Part shown: in pieces, positions 39,552-49,194 of the stretch | How positions within the stretch are numbered: position 1 is the first letter of the stretch | Layout: the number at the start of each line of letters is the position of its first letter | Assembly (NCBI GenBank): GCA_030650605.1 | Contig: JAUSDP010000016.1 | Coordinates: 1-51,559 of the forward strand | Source: a bacterium | GTDB lineage: Bacteria; Patescibacteriota; Minisyncoccia; Phycocordibacterales; Zambryskibacteraceae | DNA length: 51,559 nt | Direction: 5' to 3' | The notes under the pieces: model-generated | Databases searched by the model: none | What the model was told of the DNA's origin: nothing | Seen by the model: only the letters and a program-made list of their open reading frames with translations | Position numbers and translations under genes: made by a program

Positions 39552-40493
39552 TTATACTTTAAGATACTTTCTAATAGCAAGAGCGCTCGAAAGAGCGCCA
39601 ATACACACGCCAGAAACCATAATGATTATAGCAAGTTCCAGAAAATGACGCAGATAGTAAGAGAAGATATTAAAGCCGATAAAAAAGTTTTCAGTAGTGC
39701 CACCAATCCAGTAGGTCAGAGGTAAAAGTAAAAGTAAAGTCAAGATACCAGCCACAACGCCATAAATAATGCCCACCACCACGAAAGGTCCTCGAATGTA
39801 AGTGGTCGAAGCACCCACTAAACGCATGACACTTATCTCATCTCGAGCAAGATAGATTGTTAAACGAATAGTATTGAAAGCTATTATTACAGAAATAGTA
39901 GCTAGAAAGAACATTAAAACAAAACCAAGCCAGTCCGCAGAAGCAATGATTTGCGTCAGTTTATCAATAGCCGCTTTATTTTGAAAATAGTTGATACGAT
40001 CAACGATAGATAAACCGCTAGAGGAAAGCGCGTTATCACTTTCTAGAAATTTGGCTACAGAAGCATATTGGGAAGGATCTCTGGCTCTAACATTGAGAAC
40101 CGCCCCTAATGGATTATCATCAAGTTCATCTAGGGCCGAGAGAATTGTCTGATCGCTCGAATGTCTCTCTTTGAAAAGAGTCAGGGCCTCATCTCGCGAA
40201 ACGTAAGTAACCAATAGAACTTCTGGTAAAGATTCAATGACATGCTTAATATTCAAAACATCTTCTTCTTTAGCCGTGGTGATAAAGGTAACGTTGATAT
40301 CGATTTTATTTTTCAGTTCTGTCAGAGTGGTATCTAAGATAGCACTAGAAAAAGAAATGAGGCCGATAACAGAGAGAGTGACCATCATAATCAAAACGGA
40401 GGCAAGCGTGACTGTACCATCTCTCCAAAAATTGAAAAAACCTGTGCGTATTATCCTCTTCAATTTTGTCCAAAACATTTGTTTATTACTCAT
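39552..40493 (-). CDS. ftsX: Cell division ABC-type protein FtsX
   Basis: A 313-residue membrane protein with four helices: one near the N-terminus (about 29-50) and three at the C-terminus. A large outer loop (about 60-180) holds EVLLVTYVSRDEALTLF and a DNPLGAVLNVRARDPSQY segment typical of FtsX. With FtsE it senses or drives division-site peptidoglycan hydrolase activity. It lies 34 nt after ftsE in the same direction. Confidence 0.9.
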   Translation of the reverse strand: MSNKQMFWTKLKRIIRTGFFNFWRDGTVTLASVLIMMVTLSVIGLISFSSAILDTTLTELKNKIDINVTFITTAKEEDVLNIKHVIESLPEVLLVTYVSRDEALTLFKERHSSDQTILSALDELDDNPLGAVLNVRARDPSQYASVAKFLESDNALSSSGLSIVDRINYFQNKAAIDKLTQIIASADWLGFVLMFFLATISVIIAFNTIRLTIYLARDEISVMRLVGASTTYIRGPFVVVGIIYGVVAGILTLLLLLPLTYWIGGTTENFFIGFNIFSYYLRHFLELAIIIMVSGVCIGALSSALAIRKYLKV

Positions 40494-40500
40494 TTTTATT

Positions 40501-40523
40501 GTTTATGGTGAGCTTGTCGAACC
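40501..40523. repeat. REP-like GAGCTTGTCGAACC repeat between ftsE and ftsX
   Basis: On the minus strand it reads GGTTCGACAAGCTCACC, a relative of the TTCGACAAGCTCAGGG family at 27774. Here it lies in the ftsE-ftsX gap instead of in a coding region. Confidence 0.55.
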
Positions 40524-40526
40524 AAA

Positions 40527-41207
40527 CTATACAAAATATTTACCAGCTCTATCATCACGAACAATTTTTCCTCGATCCATAGCTACAACACGACGCTTTA
40601 ACAAATCAATTATACCTTTATTATGAGTGGCTAGTATCACGGTAGTACCGAGATCATTAATCTTTTTTAATATTTGAACTATATCGTAGGTATTAGCTGG
40701 GTCAAGATTACCAGTTGGCTCATCGGCGATAATGATGTCAGGTTCATTGACCAAAGCACGAGCGATAGCCACCCTCTGTTTCTCACCACCGGAAAGTTCA
40801 CGAGGAAAGTTCCAAATCTTCGGCGTTAAATCGACTAAGGCAAGTACGTGAGGAACGTCCGACTCTATCTCTTCGTCCGTTCGACCTGCCGCCTCCATGG
40901 TAAAGGCAATGTTTTCATAGACAGTCTTATTTGGTAGAAGACGAAAATCTTGGAAGACCATACCCACCTTTCGACGAAAAACGTCAATCGCTTTTTTGCT
41001 AAGGGTGTGGATGTTAATAGATTCATAATAAACCGCTCCATCAGTAGGTTTTTCTTCCGCAAGAAAAAGTTTAAGGAGGGTAGTTTTACCAGCGCCAGAT
41101 GGCCCAACAATAGATATAAATTCTTGGGGCTCGATAGAAAGCGTCACTTCCTCAAGAGCGATAGAATTATCCGGATACACTTTGGAAACTCGATCAAAGA
41201 CAATCAT
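40527..41207 (-). CDS. ftsE: Cell division ATP-binding protein FtsE
   Basis: A 226-residue ABC ATPase: Walker [12 protein letters not shown] (about 36-46), Q-loop [17 protein letters not shown], signature [19 protein letters not shown], Walker [13 protein letters not shown] and the H-loop ATHNKG. The order ftsE-ftsX and the QDFRLL motif fit FtsE rather than other exporters. It energises FtsX at the division site. Confidence 0.93.
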   Translation of the reverse strand: MIVFDRVSKVYPDNSIALEEVTLSIEPQEFISIVGPSGAGKTTLLKLFLAEEKPTDGAVYYESINIHTLSKKAIDVFRRKVGMVFQDFRLLPNKTVYENIAFTMEAAGRTDEEIESDVPHVLALVDLTPKIWNFPRELSGGEKQRVAIARALVNEPDIIIADEPTGNLDPANTYDIVQILKKINDLGTTVILATHNKGIIDLLKRRVVAMDRGKIVRDDRAGKYFV

Positions 41208-41269
41208 TATTCTTTATTCTATCATGTGCGCATATTCTCAACAAGATTTGTGTGATATAATTGTGAGTA

Positions 41270-41863
41270 ATGATTAAGAATACCATTGTTATTCTCGCCA
41301 TATTAGCTGTAGGCGCGATTCTTTTTAGAAGTAATCGTACCTTTGAATCAAAGGGTGACACTCCAACAAGTAACATTGCAGATTATTTTCCATCCTTATC
41401 TGTACCCACCCTTTCACTTCCTGGAAGCGAACAAGCTCTCGCCTCCGAGGCATGGACAATATTTCAGAACTATTTAGCTTTTGCTAAAGCTCATAATCTA
41501 TCTGGCATCAGAAGTCTTTCACACCAAATTTCCAATACATGCAATGATTCTCGAAAAGAAGCAGAGTGTTTTACTCTCATGGATAGTGTTTACTCTTTTG
41601 CTAGTCTTTATAAATCGAGTGACTTCTATCACATCCAATCAGATGAACGTCAGATAGTCATGTATACCGATGGACCTACTGTAGCCATTCTTTATTTCAC
41701 CAGAAATACAGAAGAGATTAAAGTGCTTGGTATGAGATTTTGCCTTGAAGGTGAAGCAACTATTGGTACTTGTATAGTAGCCGACCAGATTAAAAATGAC
41801 TCGGACGGCGATGGCTGGTGGGACGGTGTCGAATCTCTTTTCTACTCTAATTCGTCAAAGTAA
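41270..41863 (+). CDS. Membrane-anchored protein with Ca-binding-like end
   Basis: A 197-residue protein with an N-terminal anchor (about residues 4-19), an outer helical-beta domain with two Cys pairs (CNDSRKEAEC, CLEGEATIGTC) and a DSDGDGWWDGVESLF end that resembles a calcium-binding thrombospondin type 3 loop. I do not recognise the main domain. TATAAT (41256-41261) lies 8 nt before ATG, so it is likely leaderless. Its last 17 nt overlap the convergent gene at 41847. Confidence 0.68.
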   Translation: MIKNTIVILAILAVGAILFRSNRTFESKGDTPTSNIADYFPSLSVPTLSLPGSEQALASEAWTIFQNYLAFAKAHNLSGIRSLSHQISNTCNDSRKEAECFTLMDSVYSFASLYKSSDFYHIQSDERQIVMYTDGPTVAILYFTRNTEEIKVLGMRFCLEGEATIGTCIVADQIKNDSDGDGWWDGVESLFYSNSSK

Positions 41864-42860
41864 TAAATGAGTGTTCTGTAGTTGTAGCACTGTTGTGTGA
41901 TTTATCAGAGACATTGACCAAGTAGTAATAGGTAGTGGAAGCTGTTAGCCCTGTCAGAGTGTAAGAATGGGAAGTTTTTCTTGAATTGTTGTCTAACCTA
42001 ATTGCCGATGAAGTGTTTAGAGGAGTCGTGGTGCTGTACCAAAGTGTTGAAGTGGTCTTCTCATCTGTAGACCAAACTACGGAAGCCACGGAACTTGTAG
42101 TACTTGTAGCTACGAGATTACTTATAATTGGAGCAATTATGTCAGGTGTAGTTGTAGATCTCTGATTATCGTCATCGTCGTCATCATCTTCGTCGTCATC
42201 TAATTTTCGCTCAATACCCCCAGGTAGAGTTTGACATACTGGAACAATGAGTCTGTTTCCATCATGTTTCTTGAGCCAGCCAGAGGCAATTAAGTGTCCG
42301 GGAGGTACGATAGCACACGGTCGTTTATTCTCTCCTCTACCACCATGACCTCTATTACTACCATCATTACCTCTGTTACCACTTTCATCCCCATCATCGT
42401 CATCTTCAAATGCAATTGAATTTTCTCTGAGCAATCTGTTTAATAATTGACGAGTTCTGGGACCAACACGACCAATTTGTTCTAAACCATTTACTCTTTG
42501 TAGACGTTTTAGGGCTCGTTCTGTCGCTTTCCCAAAAAATCCTGTTATTAATCCCTCGGGATAAATATCTGGGTTTGCCGCAAGTAGGGCTTGTAGAGCT
42601 TTGACAGCATCTCCTTGTGATCCAAGACTTAAAGTGACAATAAAAGCATTAAACTCTGTAGCCACTTGTGTTTGTAGAGTCTGTTGGCTCGCTTTTAAAT
42701 CATCAATCTGTTTTCTTAGGGTTTGTAATTGTTGCAATAGTGTGGATATTGAATTAATTTGTGTTGTAGTTGCAGTAGACTGCGCCATACTAATAGCAGG
42801 TATAAGCATCGTACCCGCTGTAATCAAACCCAATATCGGTAAAAGTAACTTTTCTTTCAT
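41847..42860 (-). CDS. Secreted peptidoglycan-binding protein with Fn3-like domain
   Basis: A 337-residue protein. A signal peptide (ending SMAQS) and a coiled coil (about 32-68) precede a peptidoglycan-binding domain (about 75-147: LGSQGDAVKALQALLAANPDIYPEGLITGFFGKATERAL). A low-complexity acidic/Gly region (DDDDGDESGNRGNDGSNRG) and a second polyacidic stretch follow, then an Fn3-like domain (about 245-335: SNLVATSTTSSVASVVWSTDEKTT). It probably attaches to the wall and presents the C-terminal domain outside. Confidence 0.85.
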   Translation of the reverse strand: MKEKLLLPILGLITAGTMLIPAISMAQSTATTTQINSISTLLQQLQTLRKQIDDLKASQQTLQTQVATEFNAFIVTLSLGSQGDAVKALQALLAANPDIYPEGLITGFFGKATERALKRLQRVNGLEQIGRVGPRTRQLLNRLLRENSIAFEDDDDGDESGNRGNDGSNRGHGGRGENKRPCAIVPPGHLIASGWLKKHDGNRLIVPVCQTLPGGIERKLDDDEDDDDDDDNQRSTTTPDIIAPIISNLVATSTTSSVASVVWSTDEKTTSTLWYSTTTPLNTSSAIRLDNNSRKTSHSYTLTGLTASTTYYYLVNVSDKSHNSATTTEHSFITLTN

Positions 42861-42962
42861 AATATTATATTTGTCCAGTTAATTAATGCTGTTAATACTA
42901 ATGATAATTATACCTTATGTTGGATAAGCGTCAAAATACATCCTCTCTTAAATTAAATCTCA

Positions 42963-44177
42963 CTATTCGTATCTTAAGGCTTCGATAGGATTGAGTGATG
43001 CGGCTCTATGTGCAGGATAATATCCAAAGATGATACCTATTCCAGCCGATACTCCGAACGCAAGTATCACTGATCCTAGAGAGACTGATGCGTTAATACC
43101 AGCGAAAGTTGAAACTGCGAAAGATATGAGCCAACCGAGCACGATGCCTATTATTCCTCCAATAAATGTAAGGATTATTGATTCCACCAAGAATTGAAGT
43201 CTAATATCTCTTTGGGTTGCTCCAATAGCTTTGCGCAGGCCGATTTCTCTTGTTCTTTCTGTTACGGTAGTTAGCATCATATTCATAATACCGATACCAC
43301 CTACTAAAAGTGATATGCTAGCCACAGAAGCAAGGAAAATAGTGAGTGTAGTTGTAATTTGATTAAGCGTGCCCAAAATATCCGCCTGAGAAATGATAGA
43401 GAAGTCTGCATTTTCAGAATCTACTCGATGTTTTTGCAGAAGGGAATTAGTAAGCTCTTCCTGCACCTGAGACATCAACTCTTTATTTTCTACACTCACA
43501 GCTATAGATGAAAGGTAATCCGCGCCAGCAAGCACTTTTTGCATTGTAGATAATGGCACAAATACAGCATCATCTGGACTAGCAAATCCGGAACCACCTT
43601 TGGATTCTAACACTCCAATAACTTTGAAATTAATAGAGTTAATGCGAATACTTTTACCAACTGGATCCATTTCTCCAAAAAGATCACTGGCTACATTTGG
43701 ACCTAGTACCGTTACCTTTGCAACACTACGCACATTTGCATCAGTAATAACTGACCCTTGTCGAGGAGAGGTGTTATGAACAACAGCGTAATCACTCGTG
43801 ATACCAATGATAGTTGAATTAGTGTTATTACCTGCGGCGATAATTTGAAATCTACGATTAAGTTCAGGTGATACATATAGAACTCCGGAGATTTTTCGTA
43901 TAACATCCTCATCGTCATTCTTAAGTGTTTCTGCTGAACCTCTACCAGAAGACACTTGGCCACGTCCTGGTTCAAGTGCTCCGGGTATGATAGTAAGTAG
44001 GTTAGAGCCCAGACCCTCAATGCTTGATGTAATACTACCCGAAGCACCCTGACCCAAAGCAATCATCGCTATAACCGAGCCGATACCAATAACAATACCG
44101 AGCATGGTGAGTAGAGACCGCGTTTTATTAGCCGAGAGTGCGGTATACGTTTCTTGTAAAAGGTCGGTAATATTCAT
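42963..44177 (-). CDS. MacB-type ABC transporter permease
   Basis: A 404-residue membrane protein of the MacB/FtsX permease class: an N-terminal helix (ALSANKTRSLLTMLGIVIGIGSVIAM), a large outer domain (about 50-270) and three C-terminal helices with TERTREIGLRKAIGATQRDI. It is the membrane half of a tripartite-like exporter encoded with the next two genes in one operon (9 nt and 7 nt gaps). These systems export antimicrobials, peptides or lipids. Confidence 0.9.
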   Translation of the reverse strand: MNITDLLQETYTALSANKTRSLLTMLGIVIGIGSVIAMIALGQGASGSITSSIEGLGSNLLTIIPGALEPGRGQVSSGRGSAETLKNDDEDVIRKISGVLYVSPELNRRFQIIAAGNNTNSTIIGITSDYAVVHNTSPRQGSVITDANVRSVAKVTVLGPNVASDLFGEMDPVGKSIRINSINFKVIGVLESKGGSGFASPDDAVFVPLSTMQKVLAGADYLSSIAVSVENKELMSQVQEELTNSLLQKHRVDSENADFSIISQADILGTLNQITTTLTIFLASVASISLLVGGIGIMNMMLTTVTERTREIGLRKAIGATQRDIRLQFLVESIILTFIGGIIGIVLGWLISFAVSTFAGINASVSLGSVILAFGVSAGIGIIFGYYPAHRAASLNPIEALRYE

Positions 44178-44185
44178 AATTGTTT

Positions 44186-44851
44186 TTAAACGATACTGCC
44201 GTCTCGGATATGGATAATTCGTGACGCATGTTTGGCTACATCATGTTCATGAGTAATGAGAATGATGGTTCGACCTTCCTCGCGATTTAATTTTTGAAAA
44301 GTGTTAAGTACAATTTCTCCCGTTTTAGTATCGAGATTTCCCGTCGGTTCATCCGCTAGAATGATAGCTGGATGATTGACTAGTGCTCGAGCGATAGCTA
44401 CTCGTTGCATCTGACCTCCTGAAATTCGATTAGAAAGGTGTTGCCAGCGATCTGTCGGAAAGCCAGCTAAAGTGAGAGCTGTTCCGGCCAAACGTTCTCT
44501 TTCTTCTCTTGGAATACCAGCATAGACCAAAGGAAGCATGACGTTGCGAAGGACAGTGGTGCGACGCAAGAGATTGTATGCTTGAAATACAAATCCGATT
44601 TTATCCACTCGAATTGCGGCCAGTTTGTCATCGGAAATTTTTGAGACATCTTGACCATCCAGAACATATGATCCGCTGGTTGGTGTATCGAGACATCCGA
44701 GAATATGCATCAAAGTAGATTTACCTGACCCTGATGGACCCATGATAGCCACGAACTCACCCTCTTTAACTGTAAAAGAAATATTCTTAAGGGCTGGTGT
44801 CTCTTCGTCTCCGTTTTTATAGACTTTGAAAATATTTTTACACTCGATCAT
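44186..44851 (-). CDS. MacB/LolD-type ABC transporter ATPase
   Basis: A 221-residue ATPase: Walker A GPSGSGKSTLMHILG, Q-loop FVFQAYNLL, signature [19 protein letters not shown], Walker [13 protein letters not shown] and the switch His in LITHEHDVA. It is the split ATPase partner of the permease at 42963, and its closest group is LolD/MacB. Confidence 0.92.
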   Translation of the reverse strand: MIECKNIFKVYKNGDEETPALKNISFTVKEGEFVAIMGPSGSGKSTLMHILGCLDTPTSGSYVLDGQDVSKISDDKLAAIRVDKIGFVFQAYNLLRRTTVLRNVMLPLVYAGIPREERERLAGTALTLAGFPTDRWQHLSNRISGGQMQRVAIARALVNHPAIILADEPTGNLDTKTGEIVLNTFQKLNREEGRTIILITHEHDVAKHASRIIHIRDGSIV

Positions 44852-44857
44852 ATTGAG

Positions 44858-46519
44858 TTAACGTCGCCCGCCAAATAATCCCCCTCTTTGTGTATTTTGA
44901 GGCAAAACCTCTGTATTCCCCAAAAATATGCGAGTTACTACTACATCACCCTCAATCAGACCGCCGATAATTTCAGTAACCTCATCATTTGAAATTCCAA
45001 TTTCCACTACTTGTTTCTCTGGTAGATTCGGCAATGACAGAGCATTTACACTGGCTGTCATTGATAACTCCGAAGGAACGCTTCTCACTACTTCCACAAA
45101 ATTGTGGTCTTGAAACTTGACTGCCGTATTGGGTACGAAGAGAACACCCATTTTAGTATTAGTAATTATTTCAGCAGAAACACTCATACCTGACTTAATA
45201 CGTTCATCGCGTGAATCAAATGAAATTTTCGCTTGATATGTAACAACTCCTTGGTTTTCTGTACCTATAGCATCGATTTCTACAACCTTACCTTCAATAG
45301 TAAGATTTTCAATTGCATCGAGTACTAATAACGCTTTTTGTCCTAGGATCACTTTAGCGACATCCACTTCGTTAAGTGAAATTTCTGCGATTTTTTGTTT
45401 TGTGATAAGAGTAGCGATAGTTGTTCCATTATTTATATTCTGGCCCTTCCTAGCTTCAATGGAGGCAACGATCCCGTCGAAAGGCGCACGGATATAATGA
45501 AGGGCGAGGGCATCTTTTTTTTGACGGACAGAGAGTTCACTAGAACGAATGTCTAAAACATCTGCACCTTTTTTAATTTTTGCGAGGTTATATTTCGCAT
45601 CTTCAAAGGCTCGTTTAGTACTCATAATCAAGTTTTTGGAAGTGGTTAATTCTCCCACGACAGCATTGGCTGAAGACACTAACGGAGTTACTTGAGCATA
45701 AGCTTCATCTGCTTGGCTCTGTTCATGTTCATTGGCTCTATTCCGGAAATAAATAACAGCATCCTGAGTATATTTAGCAGATTCGCCTATTATGATTGCT
45801 AAATTACGAGTGCTTAATACAGCAGATTCGATTTCTTCTTTGGTTGATGTTTGTGAAATTGTCTGATACTTGGTTGATAATTCATCAAAAAGATTGTCTG
45901 CTCTATACCAGCTAGATTCAGCTTTTTGGAGATATTTTTTTTCCGTATCGCTTCGATTAGTTGCATGACAACTACTTAAATAACCAGTATTACAATTAAA
46001 CATCAGCTCTAATCCTTCCATTGCATCGGCCATCTCGGTAGATGCAGAGATTAGAGATGTTTGGGCACTGATGTAAGCATCTGCTAAGTCTTCCTCAGTT
46101 TCTATGAAAGCATTTTCTGCATCTCGTAGGTTATCTGGGTCGATAGTTGTTAGTTCTTCGTGTAAAATTCGCTCTTTTTCATAATTATAAAAAGCGTCAC
46201 CTGCATCAGTTTGGGCGATTATGGTTCCAGCTTTTATCTCTTGTCCAGTCTTCGCAGATACAGAAATAAGTTCCCCGCTAGTTTGACTAGAAACTTCAAC
46301 CTGATTTGAAGTAGAAATTTGTCCACTACCAGCAACTCTTACCTCGATAGTACCTTTTTGAACTAGAGCAAGAGCATACTGAATTTTTTCACCAGCAGTG
46401 AAGCTTTGGATGCCCCAATATCCACCTAAAATCATCATGACAACAAGTACCATAGCCCAATTTCTATGACTAGTAGCATATAGTTGAACCTTTTTTAATA
46501 TACTAAAGAGTATTTTCAT
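44858..46519 (-). CDS. MacA/HlyD-like adaptor protein
   Basis: A 553-residue protein with one N-terminal membrane helix (about 21-38), a split biotinyl-lipoyl-like domain (VEVSSQTSGELISVSAKTGQEIKAGTIIAQ and later IRAPFDGIVASIEARKGQNINNG), a long helical hairpin between them (about 120-330) and a beta-barrel end. This is the adaptor of a MacAB-like exporter. The hairpin is longer than in classic MacA. The C-terminus ends in a short RRG-type tail. No outer membrane is expected, so it may span or dock to the wall. Confidence 0.88.
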   Translation of the reverse strand: MKILFSILKKVQLYATSHRNWAMVLVVMMILGGYWGIQSFTAGEKIQYALALVQKGTIEVRVAGSGQISTSNQVEVSSQTSGELISVSAKTGQEIKAGTIIAQTDAGDAFYNYEKERILHEELTTIDPDNLRDAENAFIETEEDLADAYISAQTSLISASTEMADAMEGLELMFNCNTGYLSSCHATNRSDTEKKYLQKAESSWYRADNLFDELSTKYQTISQTSTKEEIESAVLSTRNLAIIIGESAKYTQDAVIYFRNRANEHEQSQADEAYAQVTPLVSSANAVVGELTTSKNLIMSTKRAFEDAKYNLAKIKKGADVLDIRSSELSVRQKKDALALHYIRAPFDGIVASIEARKGQNINNGTTIATLITKQKIAEISLNEVDVAKVILGQKALLVLDAIENLTIEGKVVEIDAIGTENQGVVTYQAKISFDSRDERIKSGMSVSAEIITNTKMGVLFVPNTAVKFQDHNFVEVVRSVPSELSMTASVNALSLPNLPEKQVVEIGISNDEVTEIIGGLIEGDVVVTRIFLGNTEVLPQNTQRGGLFGGRR

Positions 46520-46652
46520 ATAGTCACTGATTTATTATTGAGTGAGTTGGTAATTTTTTTATTAAGTTTGTATAGTTGCTCGAATTCTCGATCATTTAAA
46601 ACCTCAAATATACCAAGCAATTGGGGAAAGTCAAACGAGTGTAAAGTGAGGT

Positions 46653-47210
46653 CTATTTTTGAGCACTCATAATAAACATCGGTGGAATGTTACGAAGTTC
46701 AAATTGAGTATTTATGTTATTTGCATTAAAATATTTTTTTAACAAACTAAGTAAAATAGGGGAGTATTGAAAGACAATAAATTTTCCAGATTCTTCCAAC
46801 ATCTCAAATGTATTACTAACAATTTCTTTTCGATCCAAACGATTAAGAATGGAAAAAGGGATACTAGAAAGCACTAGATTAACGTTGGCATTATAATTAC
46901 TTTTTAATTCTTTTGAGGCAGTTTGAGCTGTTCCTTCTATAATTTTTAGTCGAGGATCTTCTATTTTTCTCAACACTTTCAAAAATTTCGGATTTGTCTC
47001 AATAACAATCATTTCTCCATCTCTTGGCATTCTTTTTAATATTTCCTTAGTGATTACACCGTCACCAGGACCATATTCTATAACCCGCCGTAATAATTGA
47101 CCACGCAAATTACGCATTACCGCCCTAACTACATACTTGGAACTACGTGTCATAGCGCCGATCTGGTGATCTGATAATGCTATTTTCAAAAAATTTAACT
47201 GTTCTTGCAT
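46653..47210 (-). CDS. Class I SAM methyltransferase, phospholipid or rRNA type
   Basis: A 185-residue methyltransferase. Motif I is VIEYGPGDGVITKEIL, acidic loop IVIETNPKF, motif with NLVLSSIPFSIL (a NPP[FY]-like position). This combination occurs in small phospholipid N-methyltransferases and in KsgA-like enzymes; the length and lack of an rRNA-binding tail favour the former. It lies 6 nt after the DUF5667 gene in the same direction. Confidence 0.75.
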   Translation of the reverse strand: MQEQLNFLKIALSDHQIGAMTRSSKYVVRAVMRNLRGQLLRRVIEYGPGDGVITKEILKRMPRDGEMIVIETNPKFLKVLRKIEDPRLKIIEGTAQTASKELKSNYNANVNLVLSSIPFSILNRLDRKEIVSNTFEMLEESGKFIVFQYSPILLSLLKKYFNANNINTQFELRNIPPMFIMSAQK

Positions 47211-47216
47211 ATGAAC

Positions 47217-48032
47217 TTAGTCCATGTCTTGGGGACGACTGGCGCGATTTTCAATTTCAAGATTTAATACAGCTTCAATCTGAGCACTTGTGAGAAGTGG
47301 AAATCTTTCAATAATGGCTTTCTTAATATCATCTCTGTTCTTCGCGCCTGTAGTAAATGTTGTTTTTACATCATTTATTTCAACTTTTACTGTGGTAATG
47401 TCGGTAAATACATCCGCTTCTATTTCAATTACGCTTCTCGTAGAAGTTGCATTATTTTGTGGATTTGAACTAGTGGCTGTATCATTGTCAAAGTTTGAAT
47501 TTGACCCTCGACCTGAGTTATTACTCTTAGATTTAATCTCTACTTTTCCATCTTTCACCTCGATTCTTACTCGACCTTCATCAGTATCAACTCGAACCTT
47601 AAGCTCACCTTTTTTAAGATCAACTCTTAATTTCTCTATCTCATCTGCTTGAATGTTGAATTGATTGATAATATTTTGGATTTGAGCAGTTGTAGAGGCG
47701 TTAGTAGATGTGCCTATTTGTAAAGCAACATTTTCTAGAAATATTTTAGCTACTGCCGCAGCTTCAACCGTACGCGCATGATTATCTTCACTACTCTTGT
47801 TTTTTTCCAAGTCCTCTTCCTCTTTAAGTTCTTTAACTTCTCTTATTCTTTCTTCTGCAAATTTTATTCTCAAATCATCTTTATTTTCTTTTAGCGCAAG
47901 AGAAATACGGACATTTTCTACCCCTCTATCTATACCGAAAAGAGCATCTCCCGGTCTCGCATTATCAGCAACGACTACAGTACCCCCTATTCCTAAAGCA
48001 ATAATAAATCCAATAATTATTGATGCCAACAT
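47217..48032 (-). CDS. DUF5667-family exported protein
   Basis: A 271-residue protein with an N-terminal helix (MLASIIIGFIIALGIGGTVVV) and the DUF5667 start (ADNARPGDALFGIDRGVENVRISLAL), then a long charged helix. The second half is a low-complexity Ser/Asn region (KSKSNNSGRGSNSNFDNDTA) and a small beta domain (EIEADVFTDITTVKVEINDV). DUF5667 is common in CPR and Actinobacteria, often near sigma factors, but none lies here. Confidence 0.8.
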   Translation of the reverse strand: MLASIIIGFIIALGIGGTVVVADNARPGDALFGIDRGVENVRISLALKENKDDLRIKFAEERIREVKELKEEEDLEKNKSSEDNHARTVEAAAVAKIFLENVALQIGTSTNASTTAQIQNIINQFNIQADEIEKLRVDLKKGELKVRVDTDEGRVRIEVKDGKVEIKSKSNNSGRGSNSNFDNDTATSSNPQNNATSTRSVIEIEADVFTDITTVKVEINDVKTTFTTGAKNRDDIKKAIIERFPLLTSAQIEAVLNLEIENRASRPQDMD

Positions 48033-48191
48033 AGTTTTTTGAGTTAAGATTAAATTTAATCAATTTCTATTATATAATATCCTGATTATCTTGGATAGTA
48101 GAATATAATCAACAGGTGTCCATGGTTGTTTAAAGTATGGACGTGATATACTTTAAGTGTATTGGTTAATATTTTATTTTAAAAATTATAT

Positions 48192-48461
48192 ATGGATGAA
48201 ACACAACAATACGTGGCGTTAATAAGTGAAATTATTAAAAAACAAGCCATTATTTTAGGTCCGGAGATTGCTATCTTAAAGGCTCGTAGCGTCAACGGTC
48301 TCATGGTTGATAATGAAGGAAAAGTTACCGGAGTCGGTGTTAATCCGAAAGAAACACTCCAAAATCTTGTTGATCAGTACGTCGAACTTTCTGGTCAGAT
48401 TGTCAAAAATGCCCTTGGTTCGATCTTCGCCAAATATCCTAATATAAACATTAATAAATAA
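48192..48461 (+). CDS. Small hypothetical protein of the signalling cluster
   Basis: An 89-residue protein: ALISEIIKKQAIILGPEIAILKA then GVGVNPKETLQNLVDQYVELSGQIVKNAL. The second half looks like a helical hairpin. I recognise no family. TATACT lies at 48147-48152, and the 7-TM gene follows 4 nt later, so it belongs to the signalling operon and may regulate or bind one of its products. Confidence 0.6.
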   Translation: MDETQQYVALISEIIKKQAIILGPEIAILKARSVNGLMVDNEGKVTGVGVNPKETLQNLVDQYVELSGQIVKNALGSIFAKYPNININK

Positions 48462-48465
48462 TTAT

Positions 48466-49191
48466 ATGAGTTTAGAAACGCTTATCACACTTGGTTACTA
48501 CCTGTCTTCCTTAGGATTTCTTGTTGCGAGCATTATGACAGCTATTGCTGCTATTAAATTTGGCAAATCTACTCTTGGTTCAATCTTCTCTTACTTGTTT
48601 ATCGGAACAGCCATATTTTTTATTATCACTATTTTCCAAAAACTAGGCGCCGATTTCTTCGCTATTTCAGATGAATCGGTGGATATTTGGTGGCATTTAA
48701 TGTTTTATATGGCTGTTTTATCTTACTACTTTGGGTTTAGGCCATTGGTCAATTTAGGCAACTCAGATGGGCAAACTGAAGAGGCCGTAGGAATGGAGAA
48801 AAAATGGGGAATCTTTTCGCTAATAGTATTAGCACTTATTTTTATCATTCCAAATATGGCAGAACCCGTGGTAACAGCATACGAAACATCGCCAGTTGGC
48901 CAACTTGGTTTGCACCACTTTATTGCTTTCATATTATCTGGGATGGTTGGCTCGTATTTATTGAGTGTAAAAAAGAGTTTTGGTCAAATTGGCACTGCTA
49001 TTGCCAATCCGATGATCGTGGCTATCTGGGCATTTGGCCTTCAACACTTTTGGGAATTACTGGCTGAAAGCTGGAAAATAATTGACATTACTAGTCAGAA
49101 TATAGAAGGTGTTGAAAGAATATTTTTGATCATTGCTTCATTGTCTATCGCGTATGCCGCTCTACGAGTAAAATCATTTGCCAAAAAGTAG
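48466..49191 (+). CDS. Seven-helix membrane protein, likely sensor input
   Basis: A 241-residue protein with seven predicted membrane helices (about 5-30, 36-60, 70-90, 108-127, 145-165, 172-200 and 213-236). A 7-TM sensor domain is often fused to a histidine kinase; here it is a separate gene 3 nt before one. I infer a membrane receptor for the kinase. No known family can be assigned. Confidence 0.65.
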   Translation: MSLETLITLGYYLSSLGFLVASIMTAIAAIKFGKSTLGSIFSYLFIGTAIFFIITIFQKLGADFFAISDESVDIWWHLMFYMAVLSYYFGFRPLVNLGNSDGQTEEAVGMEKKWGIFSLIVLALIFIIPNMAEPVVTAYETSPVGQLGLHHFIAFILSGMVGSYLLSVKKSFGQIGTAIANPMIVAIWAFGLQHFWELLAESWKIIDITSQNIEGVERIFLIIASLSIAYAALRVKSFAKK

Positions 49192-49194
49192 TAA

